Below are positions 1 through 7,641 of a DNA stretch of 35,114 nucleotides, piece after piece. The position numbers were made by a program, and so were the translations under genes. Below the pieces are notes generated by a model. That model worked only from the letters and a program-made list of their open reading frames with translations, had not been told where the DNA came from and searched no databases. The stretch is from a virus, in IMG/VR virus record IMGVR_UViG_3300045135_001547, positions 1 through 35,114 of that record; one strand, 5' to 3'. Position 1 is the stretch's first letter. The number at the start of each line of letters is the position of its first letter.

Positions 1-280
1 AATTAACTTTTTGTTGCATAAAGATGTCAGAATACTCTGCAGCATTCCAATCTTGTAGTGTTACAGATACTTGTGAGAAATCCACATTAAGAGGTGTAAC
101 GTCAGTTTGTGGCACACGAAGTGTAGCCGCGCCTTTACCTACTTTAGGAAATTTCACAACTTCGCCCTCAACGCCTCGTCTCATGCGTGTAGCACCAACT
201 AATTGTGCTTTAGCTTGGTACGCCTGTTTAACTTCGGCATCAAAGAGCGTAACAAAAGCATTAGATAAACCAATAGCCAT
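1..280 (-). CDS. Major capsid protein, N-terminal part (crosses the circular junction)
   Basis: This is the first third of the capsid subunit gene. It starts at ATG 280 behind a GGAGAA ribosome site and runs off the window start in frame. The N-terminus begins MAIGLSNAFVTLFDAEVKQA. Joining base 1 to 34962 keeps the frame and gives a 280-residue protein. The gene follows the scaffold gene and precedes a small capsid-associated protein, the normal head-gene order. The 152 bases at the window end repeat this stretch. No database match was run; the identity rests on position, length and resemblance to podovirus capsid N-termini. Confidence 0.85.
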   Translation of the reverse strand, partial: MAIGLSNAFVTLFDAEVKQAYQAKAQLVGATRMRRGVEGEVVKFPKVGKGAATLRVPQTDVTPLNVDFSQVSVTLQDWNAAEYSDIFMQQKVN

Positions 281-459
281 GTTATTCTCCTTATAGAAAT
301 TAATAAAAAATTAATCGCTGTGGTATGCCAGAGAATCTGGGCCGGTGCTTGCTATTTACGATAGCCAGACGACAAGTGTACTTGCGTTTAGGGTTGTATA
401 CAGAATAGATACAATATGCCTTGATCCAATTATAGTATCAAATCAAGGCTATTGCAATA
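281..459 (-). other. Structured leader upstream of the capsid gene
   Basis: This 179-bp gap separates scaffold and capsid. It holds a promoter (429-457) and several inverted repeats. Arms 418-425 and 442-449 (GCCTTGAT/ATCAAGGC) overlap the -10 box. Arms 351-355 and 361-365 (GCTAT/ATAGC) and arms 328-332 and 336-340 (CCAGA/TCTGG) would form hairpins in the capsid 5' leader. A TTAATTTTTTATTAA stretch lies just before the ribosome site. The leader may stabilise capsid mRNA or mark a processing site; that role is inference. Confidence 0.5.
429..457 (-). promoter_or_regulatory. Sigma70-type promoter for the capsid gene
   Basis: On the minus strand, TTGCAA (452-457) is followed after exactly 17 bp by a perfect TATAAT (429-434). 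Transcription would start near 422, about 140 nt before the capsid ATG. The -35 box touches the scaffold stop codon. A separate promoter would let the most abundant virion protein be made in excess over the genes upstream. Confidence 0.7.
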
Positions 460-1260
460 TTAACCGAAGTTTTGAGCAAAAAGTTGTTCAACTTTTTTGC
501 GATAAGATGGGTCTTCGTGATATTTAGGGTTAGCTACCATTTGATATAGCTCATCTTTAGATGGCGCGCCTTCTACAGGTGTAGTTTCTATAGGTAATCT
601 ACCTTCATAAGCTTCACGAAGCTTTTCTAATGCAGATATACCACGTGCAGTACCACCCATAATTTTAAATTCTTCAAAATCGTCTTTACCCCATACACCT
701 TTATGAACTAAACCTGATGCCCATTTAGATATATTTGTAATACGTGTATCTGCATTAGGGCCTAATAGTTTACGTTCGTCTTCTAAACTAGCTTGTGCTT
801 GTGCAAAATTAGCTGTACCCATTTCCACAACCGCACTTACTAATGTATCTAGTGCCGCTTGACTTACACCATATTCAGATGCCCAATTCATGACATGCTG
901 TCTAACTGGATCATCTTCAGGTGTATCGCCAAAGGCAGATGTATCATATTTACCATCTTCAGGTGCTTTATGTTTGCCTTGAGAGATTTGTTTGCGCAAA
1001 TCCATCCAAGATTTGGCAATACCTTCTAGATCGGGTTCTGATGCATCGCCTTTCCAAAAGTTTTCAGGCCACCAATCAGGACGTTCTAAAGGTTCGTCTG
1101 GTTCTAGTGCTGCTAATTCTTCAGGATCACGATGATCTATTTCTACTTCTTGTGGATTACTTGAGCTGGCTTCCTCATTTTCGACTGTTGCTGAATCGAG
1201 TAGGCCAGTTTCTTCAGATTGCTCTTCTTGAACACTAGGCTCGATTGTTTCTTCGCTCAT
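460..1260 (-). CDS. Capsid assembly scaffolding protein
   Basis: The 266-residue protein is very acidic over residues 1-60, rich in Glu, Ser and Gln. It then has the Trp-rich segment RPDWWPENFWKGD near residue 60 and a helical, charged C-terminal half. Acidic, low-complexity, helical proteins immediately upstream of the capsid gene are characteristic of T7 gp9-type scaffolds, which guide procapsid assembly and leave before DNA fills the head. The ATG overlaps the stop of the 87-residue gene (TAATG), so the two are probably translationally coupled. The gene ends at the capsid promoter. The assignment is by composition and position; no sequence search was run. Confidence 0.8.
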   Translation of the reverse strand: MSEETIEPSVQEEQSEETGLLDSATVENEEASSSNPQEVEIDHRDPEELAALEPDEPLERPDWWPENFWKGDASEPDLEGIAKSWMDLRKQISQGKHKAPEDGKYDTSAFGDTPEDDPVRQHVMNWASEYGVSQAALDTLVSAVVEMGTANFAQAQASLEDERKLLGPNADTRITNISKWASGLVHKGVWGKDDFEEFKIMGGTARGISALEKLREAYEGRLPIETTPVEGAPSKDELYQMVANPKYHEDPSYRKKVEQLFAQNFG

Positions 1261-1523
1261 TATAATTTCCTTGCTCTAATTAACCTTGCTTCTAAATCTC
1301 TAATTATACTGTTCTGTCCTTCACGGTAGTAAGCATAACTTGAGTCGCTACCCGGCAAGGCAACAGGTTGCTCTAATACAGCTTCTCTTAACCATTGCAT
1401 AAGCTTTGCACCATCTTCTTGGCCCATGACTCGCAATACTAATCGATCTGTATCGTCTCTTTGTTGATTAACGTCTCTTGTATCAAGAGGCAATGATTGT
1501 TCTAGGTCATCCCATCCAGCCAT
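1260..1523 (-). CDS. Conserved phage head-module protein, 87 aa
   Basis: This small, charged, soluble protein has a C-terminal segment with the pattern QPVALPG...SYAYYREGQNSIIRDLEARL. I recognise similar patterns in short proteins lying between portal and scaffold in podophages (Bbp19-like), but function is unknown for that group. It has no membrane segment and no Cys. It is separated from the upstream 113-residue gene by 1 bp and overlaps the scaffold ATG by one base, so it belongs to the head operon and is probably expressed with it. A minor head component or assembly factor is possible; this is inference. Confidence 0.75.
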   Translation of the reverse strand: MAGWDDLEQSLPLDTRDVNQQRDDTDRLVLRVMGQEDGAKLMQWLREAVLEQPVALPGSDSSYAYYREGQNSIIRDLEARLIRARKL

Positions 1524-1524
1524 G

Positions 1525-1866
1525 TTATTTCCTTGTACCTATAATATTTGAATTTGTCATCATAGAGATGTCATCTTCAGGATTTTTAAATGGCGATTTA
1601 CCTTGAGAAGAGCGTAATAAATACCATTCCATTGCTTTACGTTCCATTTCAGGAGTAATTTCTTGACCATTTAAAATTAAATTTATTTCTGCTTGTGTTG
1701 TACTAGGTACAATAGATGGCATAGATACTCTTTTGCCATTGATATCAAAATCAATAGAATGTTCTGTGACATGTTCACCCTTGCTATTAATGTGAATACC
1801 TTTCCAGCCTGTATATTTTTGACCATCAGCTGGGTTATGTCTCATCCCATAATTTTTTTTAGTCAT
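1525..1866 (-). CDS. Conserved phage protein of the portal-scaffold interval, 113 aa
   Basis: The sequence contains GWKGIHINSKGEHVTEHSID, then PSIVPSTTQAEINLILNG, and ends in an AMEWYLLRSSQGKSPF segment. I recall short podophage proteins near the portal gene with the same build (S/MPSIVP, then a helix, then RxSQGxSPF). Their function is unknown. There are no catalytic motifs or membrane helices. It starts 2 bp after the portal stop and ends 1 bp before the 87-residue gene, so it is part of the tightly packed head operon. A virion-associated or assembly role is likely but not shown by the sequence. Confidence 0.75.
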   Translation of the reverse strand: MTKKNYGMRHNPADGQKYTGWKGIHINSKGEHVTEHSIDFDINGKRVSMPSIVPSTTQAEINLILNGQEITPEMERKAMEWYLLRSSQGKSPFKNPEDDISMMTNSNIIGTRK

Positions 1867-1868
1867 TA

Positions 1869-3458
1869 TTAGCCTTGTTGAGCAGCTTGAGCGACTTGAG
1901 CAACAGCTTCAGGATTCTCAGCTGCCATTTGCATCATTTGTTGTTGTTGTGCAGCTTGTTGCATTTGTTGTTTAATCATCATACGTTCTCTAGGTGTAGG
2001 TCTTAACTTTTGTGGTACGCCTAGTTTTTCTGCAATGTGATCACACATCTCATCAATCTTAATATTAGCTACACCTTCTGGCCCAACGCCTTGTACAATT
2101 TGTGCATATTGCAATATATTTTGTACATCTTCCATATTTTGTGCCATAGCTAAAGGTGCAACAGGACTAATCTTAACTTCAAGCCCATTAACTTTTAAAG
2201 GTAAATTAATAACACCAGCATCATCCATAACTTCTAAAATTTTAGACACTAATGGAATCATAGTTTCGTTAATTAAACGACCAAAAGCAGAACCTAAATT
2301 TTGTGCTAACTCTTTCATACGCTCAACTACTTCTGTTGCAGAACGTGCTGACATATTATCAGGAGGTAATGATTCGTCTAATAATATACGTTTAATATTT
2401 TGACGTAAATCATTCATAACAAGCTGTGATACATCAAAGTTACCAGCACGAGGTAATGGTCTAAGTGATTCACCTTGTGGACCACCATTGCGTGCTACAG
2501 GAATAATAGCCCCAGGCATAATACGTACTGTATTTGGATTAAGTACACCATCATCGGCTGCAGTATAAACACCACTAATAGCAAGAGATGCATTTTTTAA
2601 CACAAGTTCAACAGCTTTATTTAAAGTTTTAATATCAGGTAAAGCAGTAATAAGAGGGCCTCGACCATAAATTTCACCCGCAACTTTAGCATAACGAGAT
2701 ACAATCCATGGACTACGTTTCATGCGTTTATATAGCAACTCACCTTTACTGTCTTTATGAATAACATGATAGCAATAGTCCCCACGTTTTTGATCAAAGA
2801 TAGTTGCTTCAATTAAATCATAATCTTCTGTTGGTTTTTGTTCAATCTTGTCTGCTAAATCTTTTGGAATTTTAGCATCAGGCCATTGCCTTTGAATTGC
2901 TTCACCTTTCATGCGCACTCGTCTATACACATTGTCCACATGACCATTTGCACCTTCTTCAAATGCAACTAAATATTGTGGTATAGGAATAAAATTAATA
3001 GGCGATTTATCATCACCAGGTTGTACCATCATTACCGCAGTACCTACACACAGATCAAGCAAAAATTCACCAATAGCAATATCAAAGTTAGATTGTTTCA
3101 GAGTGTCAAACATTTTTTCTGAATACGCATCTAACGCTAATTGAGCTTCTGCTTGTCTATCTTGTGGAATATCAGAGCCTGGCTCTAAACGACACCATTT
3201 TCTTTGTGGAGGAAAAATACCTGATTGCATTCTGTTGGCAAAACGTTGAGTAGAATTAATAGCCGTAGAATCAAATACACGATTCATTTTTTTATTGCCA
3301 CCTACTTTGCCTTCATAATAGCCATCATATAAATTACGTTGTGGCAAAGCAAACTCATAGCACTCTTCATATAAATTACGCCAATCTTCTTTACGTACTA
3401 ATGCCTTTTCATGTCGTTTAAGTACGTCTTCAGGTTTTAATCTCATCATTTCTGCCAT
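1869..3458 (-). CDS. Portal protein (head-tail connector, T7 gp8 type)
   Basis: At 529 residues the length matches T7-like portals (about 500-540). It opens with a helical region (KPEDVLKRHEKALVRKEDWRNLYEECYEFALPQRN) typical of the gp8 head-tail connector family. It continues through DSTAINSTQRFANRMQSGIFPP and a stem/crown region near SARSATEVVERMKELAQNLG around residue 370. It ends in a Gln/Ala-rich tail (QQMQQAAQQQQMMQMAAENP). Twelve subunits would form the ring through which DNA is packaged by TerL and ejected. It lies in the head operon just after DUF6321-like and other small genes. Confidence is high from the overall pattern and size. Confidence 0.93.
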   Translation of the reverse strand: MAEMMRLKPEDVLKRHEKALVRKEDWRNLYEECYEFALPQRNLYDGYYEGKVGGNKKMNRVFDSTAINSTQRFANRMQSGIFPPQRKWCRLEPGSDIPQDRQAEAQLALDAYSEKMFDTLKQSNFDIAIGEFLLDLCVGTAVMMVQPGDDKSPINFIPIPQYLVAFEEGANGHVDNVYRRVRMKGEAIQRQWPDAKIPKDLADKIEQKPTEDYDLIEATIFDQKRGDYCYHVIHKDSKGELLYKRMKRSPWIVSRYAKVAGEIYGRGPLITALPDIKTLNKAVELVLKNASLAISGVYTAADDGVLNPNTVRIMPGAIIPVARNGGPQGESLRPLPRAGNFDVSQLVMNDLRQNIKRILLDESLPPDNMSARSATEVVERMKELAQNLGSAFGRLINETMIPLVSKILEVMDDAGVINLPLKVNGLEVKISPVAPLAMAQNMEDVQNILQYAQIVQGVGPEGVANIKIDEMCDHIAEKLGVPQKLRPTPRERMMIKQQMQQAAQQQQMMQMAAENPEAVAQVAQAAQQG

Positions 3459-3460
3459 AA

Positions 3461-3733
3461 TTATGCCTTTTTATTTTTGTTTGCAAAGTTTCGTGCAGCT
3501 TCTTTGCTACCAAAACCCCATGCTTGTAGTGCTTTTTTTAAACGAGTCGGTCGACCTTGTTCATCTTTTAACGGCCCAGCCATGCCAGAAAAACGAGCAG
3601 CAAAAGATACACGCCGACCATCAGTACCAGACTTTTGCGGTGCTTTAAGGTTTGAACCTTCTGTCCTTTTGAAGTATTCTCTCCCAGCTTCATTCAATCC
3701 TCCTTTAGGATTCTGATATTTTTTAGCTACCAT
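3461..3733 (-). CDS. DUF6321-like small basic phage protein, 90 aa
   Basis: The sequence pattern GGLNEAGREYFKR...LKAPQKS...RRVSFAARFSGMAGPLKDEQGRPTRL is one I recognise from a widespread family of 70-100 residue basic proteins encoded near portal genes in podophages (DUF6321, by memory). Most relatives have a Cys in the S-F-C-A-R-M motif; here it is Ala. Function is unknown. The protein is strongly basic, so nucleic-acid contact or a head-interior place is possible. It overlaps the upstream 194-residue gene by one base and is followed by the portal after 2 bp. Confidence 0.8.
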   Translation of the reverse strand: MVAKKYQNPKGGLNEAGREYFKRTEGSNLKAPQKSGTDGRRVSFAARFSGMAGPLKDEQGRPTRLKKALQAWGFGSKEAARNFANKNKKA

Positions 3734-4317
3734 TATTCATACCACTCTAATGTTAATGTGGCATTTTGTGACGCCCCACTTATATTAGTCATTTTAATTC
3801 CATAATTTGTTAGCGGAGCTAAAATATATTCTAATGCCTCAGCCCCACCACCAGCAGCAGCTTTTTTAACACCCCCTGGCAACAATTCAGCAAACAATTC
3901 TGTACCTAATACTGATATAGTTGGATCAAGCAATGATGCTGTGCTACTTGTTTTAAGGCTTGTTCTGTTTCTATTCCTTGCTAATTTACTTGTGCCACCT
4001 GTGGCTGTTGTCCCTTCATATAAATAGAGTTCAGCATCACCACCACAAAACGCACCAATCGTCATGTGCATAGGCACACCCAATGCAGAGGCAATGACAA
4101 TATCAATAGAGGCGTTATCAAGCAATTGTGATCCATTAAGTCTGTTTTCATAAATAAAAAATGCATTACCTTCATGTAATCTATGATGATTAACAGCTAC
4201 CGTAATAAGTGGTCGTTCACTTCCTGTTACATGCTGAACATTACTTTCATCCGCCTGTGTTAATACAACATGCCTACTGTTAGTATTGTCTGATTCTCTT
4301 GTAACATTGAGAACCAT
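3733..4317 (-). CDS. Putative virion structural protein, 194 aa
   Basis: The predicted fold is mainly beta: alternating hydrophobic strands such as RPLITVAVNHHRL, ASIDIVIASALG and DAELYLYEGTTATGG. The C-terminus (ATLTLEWYE) looks like an edge strand. Proteins of this size and build occur among the small head genes of HTVC010P-like podophages, where they are listed as hypothetical or structural. There is no enzymatic motif, signal peptide or membrane helix. Its ATG overlaps the stop of the 46-residue gene (TAATG), and its own end overlaps the next ATG by a base. A capsid decoration or head-fibre function would fit but is not proven. Confidence 0.75.
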   Translation of the reverse strand: MVLNVTRESDNTNSRHVVLTQADESNVQHVTGSERPLITVAVNHHRLHEGNAFFIYENRLNGSQLLDNASIDIVIASALGVPMHMTIGAFCGGDAELYLYEGTTATGGTSKLARNRNRTSLKTSSTASLLDPTISVLGTELFAELLPGGVKKAAAGGGAEALEYILAPLTNYGIKMTNISGASQNATLTLEWYE

Positions 4318-4457
4318 TATGCTTTAGCTTTTTTCTTAGGAAACCCAGCTTTCATCATAGCATAGGCTTTCTCAGAAATTGTTGACTTAGACTTTGGTCG
4401 GCTAGTGCCAGCCTTTTTACGTGCATTCATATTTGCATAAAGTCCAGGTTTGCTCAT
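4317..4457 (-). CDS. Short basic phage protein with GLYANM motif, 46 aa
   Basis: This gene starts at ATG 4457, overlaps the upstream stop as ATGA, and ends at TAA overlapping the next ATG (TAATG). It reads MSKPGLYANMNARKKAGTSR, then a Lys-rich helix with AYAMMKAGFPKKK. The N-terminal GLYANxxAxKK pattern is one I know from very short proteins in many podophage and marine phage genomes, where it is conserved but uncharacterised. The strong positive charge suggests DNA or RNA contact inside the head. Coupling at both ends and the familiar motif make it a real gene. Confidence 0.8.
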   Translation of the reverse strand: MSKPGLYANMNARKKAGTSRPKSKSTISEKAYAMMKAGFPKKKAKA

Positions 4458-4654
4458 TTTTTATCCTTTGACTTATCTGATTTTAATTTATCTTTTACCC
4501 ATTTTAAAATAGAACTATCACCCATCGTGCCACGGGTTGTAAAATGTTTATTTTGTAGCTTATTAAATAGTTCTTTGTCGTTTTTGAATGCCCACTCCAT
4601 AGATGCTTTAGTAGGCTTACCATCTTTACCGTACTTAATTATATCTTCACTCAT
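4454..4654 (-). CDS. Hypothetical protein, 66 aa
   Basis: This is a charged, Lys-rich small protein with no motif I recognise. It contains KYGKDGKPTKASMEWAFKND and ends in KLKSDKSKDKK. A clear GGAGG lies seven bases before its ATG, and its stop overlaps the following gene (ATGA), so it is translated within the head operon. It has no membrane segment or Cys. Its place between two short basic proteins suggests a small head-associated component. That is inference from neighbourhood only. Confidence 0.7.
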   Translation of the reverse strand: MSEDIIKYGKDGKPTKASMEWAFKNDKELFNKLQNKHFTTRGTMGDSSILKWVKDKLKSDKSKDKK

Positions 4655-4655
4655 A

Positions 4656-4988
4656 TCAAACCTCCGGGGGAATACCTAAATCTGTTCGTCTAATACCCAA
4701 CCCTGTATCACCTAATGAAGGTAATCCACCTGTTGTGCCTTCTGATCCAATAATGCTAACACCAGCAAGTAAACCACCACCACCAGCTCTTGCACGCCTT
4801 CGTGCTGCTGCGGCTTCGGCTGCTAAATTACGTCCTTTAATAGTAGGTTTTTTTTCTTCAGCCACGACAGGAGCAGCTTTTGGTTTTGATGGTGCAACTG
4901 CTTTTACTACAGGTTTTGCAACTGTTTTTGCAACGTCTGTTACAACTTTTACAGGAGCAGTAACTACTTTAGCAACTTTTTTTCCCAT
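4656..4988 (-). CDS. Lys/Ala-rich small head-module protein, 110 aa
   Basis: The N-terminal half is a Lys/Val/Pro/Ala low-complexity stretch (VAKVVTAPVKVVTDVAKTVA and similar), followed by an Arg cluster RRRARAGGGGLLAG near residue 65 and a Gly-rich end. The RRR...GLLA element also occurs in the neighbouring 81-residue protein, suggesting a shared short binding motif or distant paralogy. Similar RRR-G-LLA small proteins appear in podophage head modules from memory, without known function. It follows its neighbour by one base and leads directly to the 66-residue gene. Confidence 0.7.
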   Translation of the reverse strand: MGKKVAKVVTAPVKVVTDVAKTVAKPVVKAVAPSKPKAAPVVAEEKKPTIKGRNLAAEAAAARRRARAGGGGLLAGVSIIGSEGTTGGLPSLGDTGLGIRRTDLGIPPEV

Positions 4989-4989
4989 A

Positions 4990-5235
4990 TTAAGCTCCTA
5001 ATGTTTTTTTAGTTGATTCATCATCAATGCCTAATTCAGGACTAAAGCGAGAACTAGCAAGCAAACCTCTATTGCCACCTCGTCTTCTTGCTTTCATTGA
5101 TGATGCCATTTCTTCGCCATACTGACGTTTCTCTGCTTCAGCTTTATCACGCGCATCCTTGAGTTGTTCTCTTTGTAAGCGTATAGACTCCATTGCAGCA
5201 GAAGTGTCTGGTTTTTTTCCTAACAGTCCACCCAT
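4990..5235 (-). CDS. Small coiled-coil head-module protein, 81 aa
   Basis: After MGGLLGKKPDTSAAMESI there is a charged helical region, residues 17-48, rich in Glu, Lys, Arg and Ala (RLQREQLKDARDKAEAEKRQ). It is likely a coiled coil. Then comes RRRGGNRGLLASSRFSPELG, which echoes the RRR-GLLA motif of the next gene. The start overlaps the stop of the acetyltransferase-like gene by one base. No enzymatic motif is visible. It is probably a minor virion or assembly protein given its position between terminase and portal, but the function is not known. Confidence 0.7.
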   Translation of the reverse strand: MGGLLGKKPDTSAAMESIRLQREQLKDARDKAEAEKRQYGEEMASSMKARRRGGNRGLLASSRFSPELGIDDESTKKTLGA

Positions 5236-5720
5236 TATTGTTTCCTCATAATATAGTTATCTTCTTTATCAGCACTATATTGAAGCATTAAACCTTCAGG
5301 CACAAAGCCTAAAGTTTTTGCCCAACCCATAGCACGCTTATCTGTAGATTTTACTGTAATTTGTAAGCGATGTAAATTAAATTGTCTTTCTACTGCCATA
5401 AAGAAATGTTTTGCAGCTTTAGTCATCGTAACAGGATATCGTCTTGCTTTTTCTGATAACATAGACCACGCTTCACCAACCCCAGGCCACAATAACACAC
5501 AACCAAACACAGCGATAGGCTCATTATGAGCAAACGCAGTAATGCACGGGCCAGCCTTAGACTGTATGTCCAACATACGGATTCTATCTGCAAGCGCAAT
5601 TTGTTCAGATTCATACTCATCTACTGCTTTACATTGATATCCATGATCTAAATGAAAAGGTAAATAATATGTTCCACGAGTCGTGGGCATATATTTAATA
5701 ATGTCAATTTCATTATACAT
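5235..5720 (-). CDS. GNAT-like / T7 gp13-like protein, 161 aa
   Basis: The sequence has an acetyltransferase-like order: AVFGCVLLWPGVGEAWSML (strands 4-5 with a Gly-rich bend), a helix KAAKHFFMAVERQF, then LHRLQITVKSTDKRAMGWAK and LGFVPEGLM, the usual last strands of the GNAT fold. T7 gp13-type internal virion or assembly proteins (DUF2833) share this layout. A clear Q/RxxGxG/A acetyl-CoA loop is not obvious, so it may be structural and not catalytic. It begins where TerL ends (one-base overlap), the same place gp13-like genes occupy in some relatives. Function is inferred at family level only. Confidence 0.65.
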   Translation of the reverse strand: MYNEIDIIKYMPTTRGTYYLPFHLDHGYQCKAVDEYESEQIALADRIRMLDIQSKAGPCITAFAHNEPIAVFGCVLLWPGVGEAWSMLSEKARRYPVTMTKAAKHFFMAVERQFNLHRLQITVKSTDKRAMGWAKTLGFVPEGLMLQYSADKEDNYIMRKQ

Positions 5721-7279
5721 TATGAAAACACATCAAAGTCTGAATTAACAACTGTTTGTGTAATTATTGTTTTGGCACTTAAATTAGATTTAGTCATGCG
5801 TTTGTATTCGCCACCTCCTAGCATCAAGTAGCCAAATGCATCGCCAATGTGTGAATGTTCATTTTTATTAGGACTGTCTTTAAATCGTTCTTGACCCGCA
5901 CCAATACTTAATCGTTTAAAATGATAACCACCCGCAAGTGATTTGCGTAAACGCTTGCATGATGTATCAATAATAAGTCCAGGTTTACCATTGATTAAAC
6001 GTTGCATCGGTGCGGCTGCACCTTCACGTCTGACTTGAAAGTTATTAGATGCTGTAGGTTGCGCACGTAATCCAAGCGTTCTTAAATAATCAAAGGCTGT
6101 GACTTCATAAATAGCATCACGTTGCATACCCGCTGGGTCACCCCATACTAAGATTTGTGCTTTAGGATAACGAGCATTCAGTTCAGCTAACAGTTGATTA
6201 CCAAACCGCTCTAGTCCCATATCTTCAGTCACAATCTCATGTAACACAACCCATCTGCCATTATTTAAACGCTGACCAATAGCAGCAGCGGGCGTTAAAC
6301 CAAAGTCAAGACCGACATGAATAGGTAAGCTTGGATCATAGTCAATATGATCACTCATCATCTGATCATTGTATTCAGGCCATACAGGTCGACCTTCTTG
6401 TACGTAAGTATACTTACCTTCAGCATAACAACGTATCCAATCTAGATTCTTACCTCCCAACATTTGCATGTAGTAACCACTCGGTAAGTTCTTAACATTC
6501 TCAGCTTTACCATTAATCTTCCACCAACGTCCACCACTAAAGACATGATCATTCGCTTCAGGATTTTCAGGCAAGTCATCAGGATCAACCTCGACTACAC
6601 CACCGGGTTGTTTAAAAAAATCCCAACCATACTTACCACTTAACTTTTCTTTTTCTGCTAGTCTGTACCACCAATGGTCATCGTCCATTGGGTTCGTGTC
6701 CATCCAGACTCCGTGCCAAGTAGGTCCTCCATCCTTCTGAGTTGGATAACGACCAACACGATGAGTAAGACCATCAATAACAGCTTTAGGTAATTCTCTG
6801 GCTTCATTGACCCATGCTCCTGTCAGTTCTAAAGATAATAGTTTACGCACATCTTTGGGTTGGTCCAATGCTAAAAAAATCACTTCACAATCTATACCCG
6901 CTGCATCACCGCGGGAAGGGAGGCGAATGTGATGTGTGATTGGAGGAGTATATAACATCGGACCAAAAGTATTCTCAGGAAACAACTCTTGCCATGTTTT
7001 AATCGTTGTTGTCTTGAGTTCTGGATAAGAGTTTCGTACAATAACAAAACGGGTGTATCGTATACCATCGATAGGGGATGGCTTTTGCCTAACGGCACGC
7101 ATCATGATTTCAGCAGCACAGGCGTAAGATTTGCCTGAGCCTACTGGCCCCATCAATCCTCGTACAAATTTATTGCTTTGTAAAAACCGATAGACTTCTG
7201 GACTTGTACTAAAGTCTAAATCTATTCCCGGCCCAGCTAATGATCGATTACTTCGTTCCTTCTTATTGCTCATCGTCAT
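5720..7279 (-). CDS. terL: Terminase large subunit
   Basis: This 519-residue packaging motor combines an ATPase and a nuclease. Walker A is GPVGSGKS at residues 44-51. The Walker B region is AWVNEA with the catalytic Glu at 159. The RNase H-like nuclease carries acidic residues Asp325 (HVGLDFG), Asp381 (VWGDPAG) and Asp480 (HIGDAFGYL). It docks on the portal, pumps DNA into procapsids and cuts concatemers. The gene overlaps the 54-residue coiled-coil gene; ATG codons at 7279 and 7273 are both possible, and neither has a strong ribosome site, which suggests translational coupling. TerS lies two genes upstream. Confidence 0.95.
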   Translation of the reverse strand: MTMSNKKERSNRSLAGPGIDLDFSTSPEVYRFLQSNKFVRGLMGPVGSGKSYACAAEIMMRAVRQKPSPIDGIRYTRFVIVRNSYPELKTTTIKTWQELFPENTFGPMLYTPPITHHIRLPSRGDAAGIDCEVIFLALDQPKDVRKLLSLELTGAWVNEARELPKAVIDGLTHRVGRYPTQKDGGPTWHGVWMDTNPMDDDHWWYRLAEKEKLSGKYGWDFFKQPGGVVEVDPDDLPENPEANDHVFSGGRWWKINGKAENVKNLPSGYYMQMLGGKNLDWIRCYAEGKYTYVQEGRPVWPEYNDQMMSDHIDYDPSLPIHVGLDFGLTPAAAIGQRLNNGRWVVLHEIVTEDMGLERFGNQLLAELNARYPKAQILVWGDPAGMQRDAIYEVTAFDYLRTLGLRAQPTASNNFQVRREGAAAPMQRLINGKPGLIIDTSCKRLRKSLAGGYHFKRLSIGAGQERFKDSPNKNEHSHIGDAFGYLMLGGGEYKRMTKSNLSAKTIITQTVVNSDFDVFS

Positions 7280-7427
7280 CTATGTCTGGATGTTTAGCAT
7301 TGAGTAGCTGACGAAGGCGGACATTATCATGCCATAAGTCATCAATGATTTTCATAACACGAGTATTGTTCATGTTAGCCATCCGAAACTCTTCACGCAG
7401 TAATTCAATCTCTGCTTTGATTTCCAT
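7263..7427 (-). CDS. Small coiled-coil protein between DUF3310 and terL, 54 aa
   Basis: The gene begins at ATG 7427 behind a strong GGAGGA site and ends at TAA 7263 inside the terL start. It reads MEIKAEIELLREEFRMAN followed by a second helix (MKIIDDLWHDNVRLRQLL) and an acidic end DIDDDEQ. Heptad-like Leu/Ile spacing suggests a short coiled coil. It overlaps the DUF3310 gene by 23 bp and terL by 17 bp, so ribosomes probably pass from one to the next. Its role is unknown; a packaging cofactor is only a guess from position. Confidence 0.7.
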   Translation of the reverse strand: MEIKAEIELLREEFRMANMNNTRVMKIIDDLWHDNVRLRQLLNAKHPDIDDDEQ

Positions 7428-7641
7428 GATCTTTCCTCCATTGTTTCCAAAGTTGTAAAGTATGAATTGCTTTATCTATGTCTTCATCACCATTACCCTT
7501 ACGGTCAACACGTACAATGTACTTAACAGCCGTATGTTGCATGGGGTTTAATCCATTTGCCATGGAAAACTCCATGGGCTGAATCTTCATTTGTGCATAG
7601 TGATTACCACCCACTTGGGTGTCTTTTGGATTAGTCGACAT
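7405..7641 (-). CDS. DUF3310 family protein, 78 aa
   Basis: The pattern VGGNHYAQMKIQPMEFSMANGLNP...AVKYIVRVDRKGNGDEDIDKAIHTL fits DUF3310, a small phage family with conserved N-H-Y, M-x-I-Q-P and K-Y-I-x-R elements. It is often annotated as a nucleotide-kinase-like protein without biochemical proof. At 78 residues it is the compact form. It overlaps the TerS stop by 11 bp and is itself overlapped by the next gene. A role in nucleotide metabolism has been suggested for the family; here it is only family-level knowledge. Confidence 0.85.
   Translation of the reverse strand: MSTNPKDTQVGGNHYAQMKIQPMEFSMANGLNPMQHTAVKYIVRVDRKGNGDEDIDKAIHTLQLWKQWRKDHGNQSRD

Noticed and set aside
24-296. Open frame on the plus strand at the window start
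   Set aside because: It is antisense to the capsid gene, which has a good ribosome site and in-frame closure across the junction.
5423-5620. 65-codon minus-strand frame within the GNAT-like gene
   Set aside because: It is out of phase, has no ribosome site and no recognisable pattern; the longer frame fits the operon.
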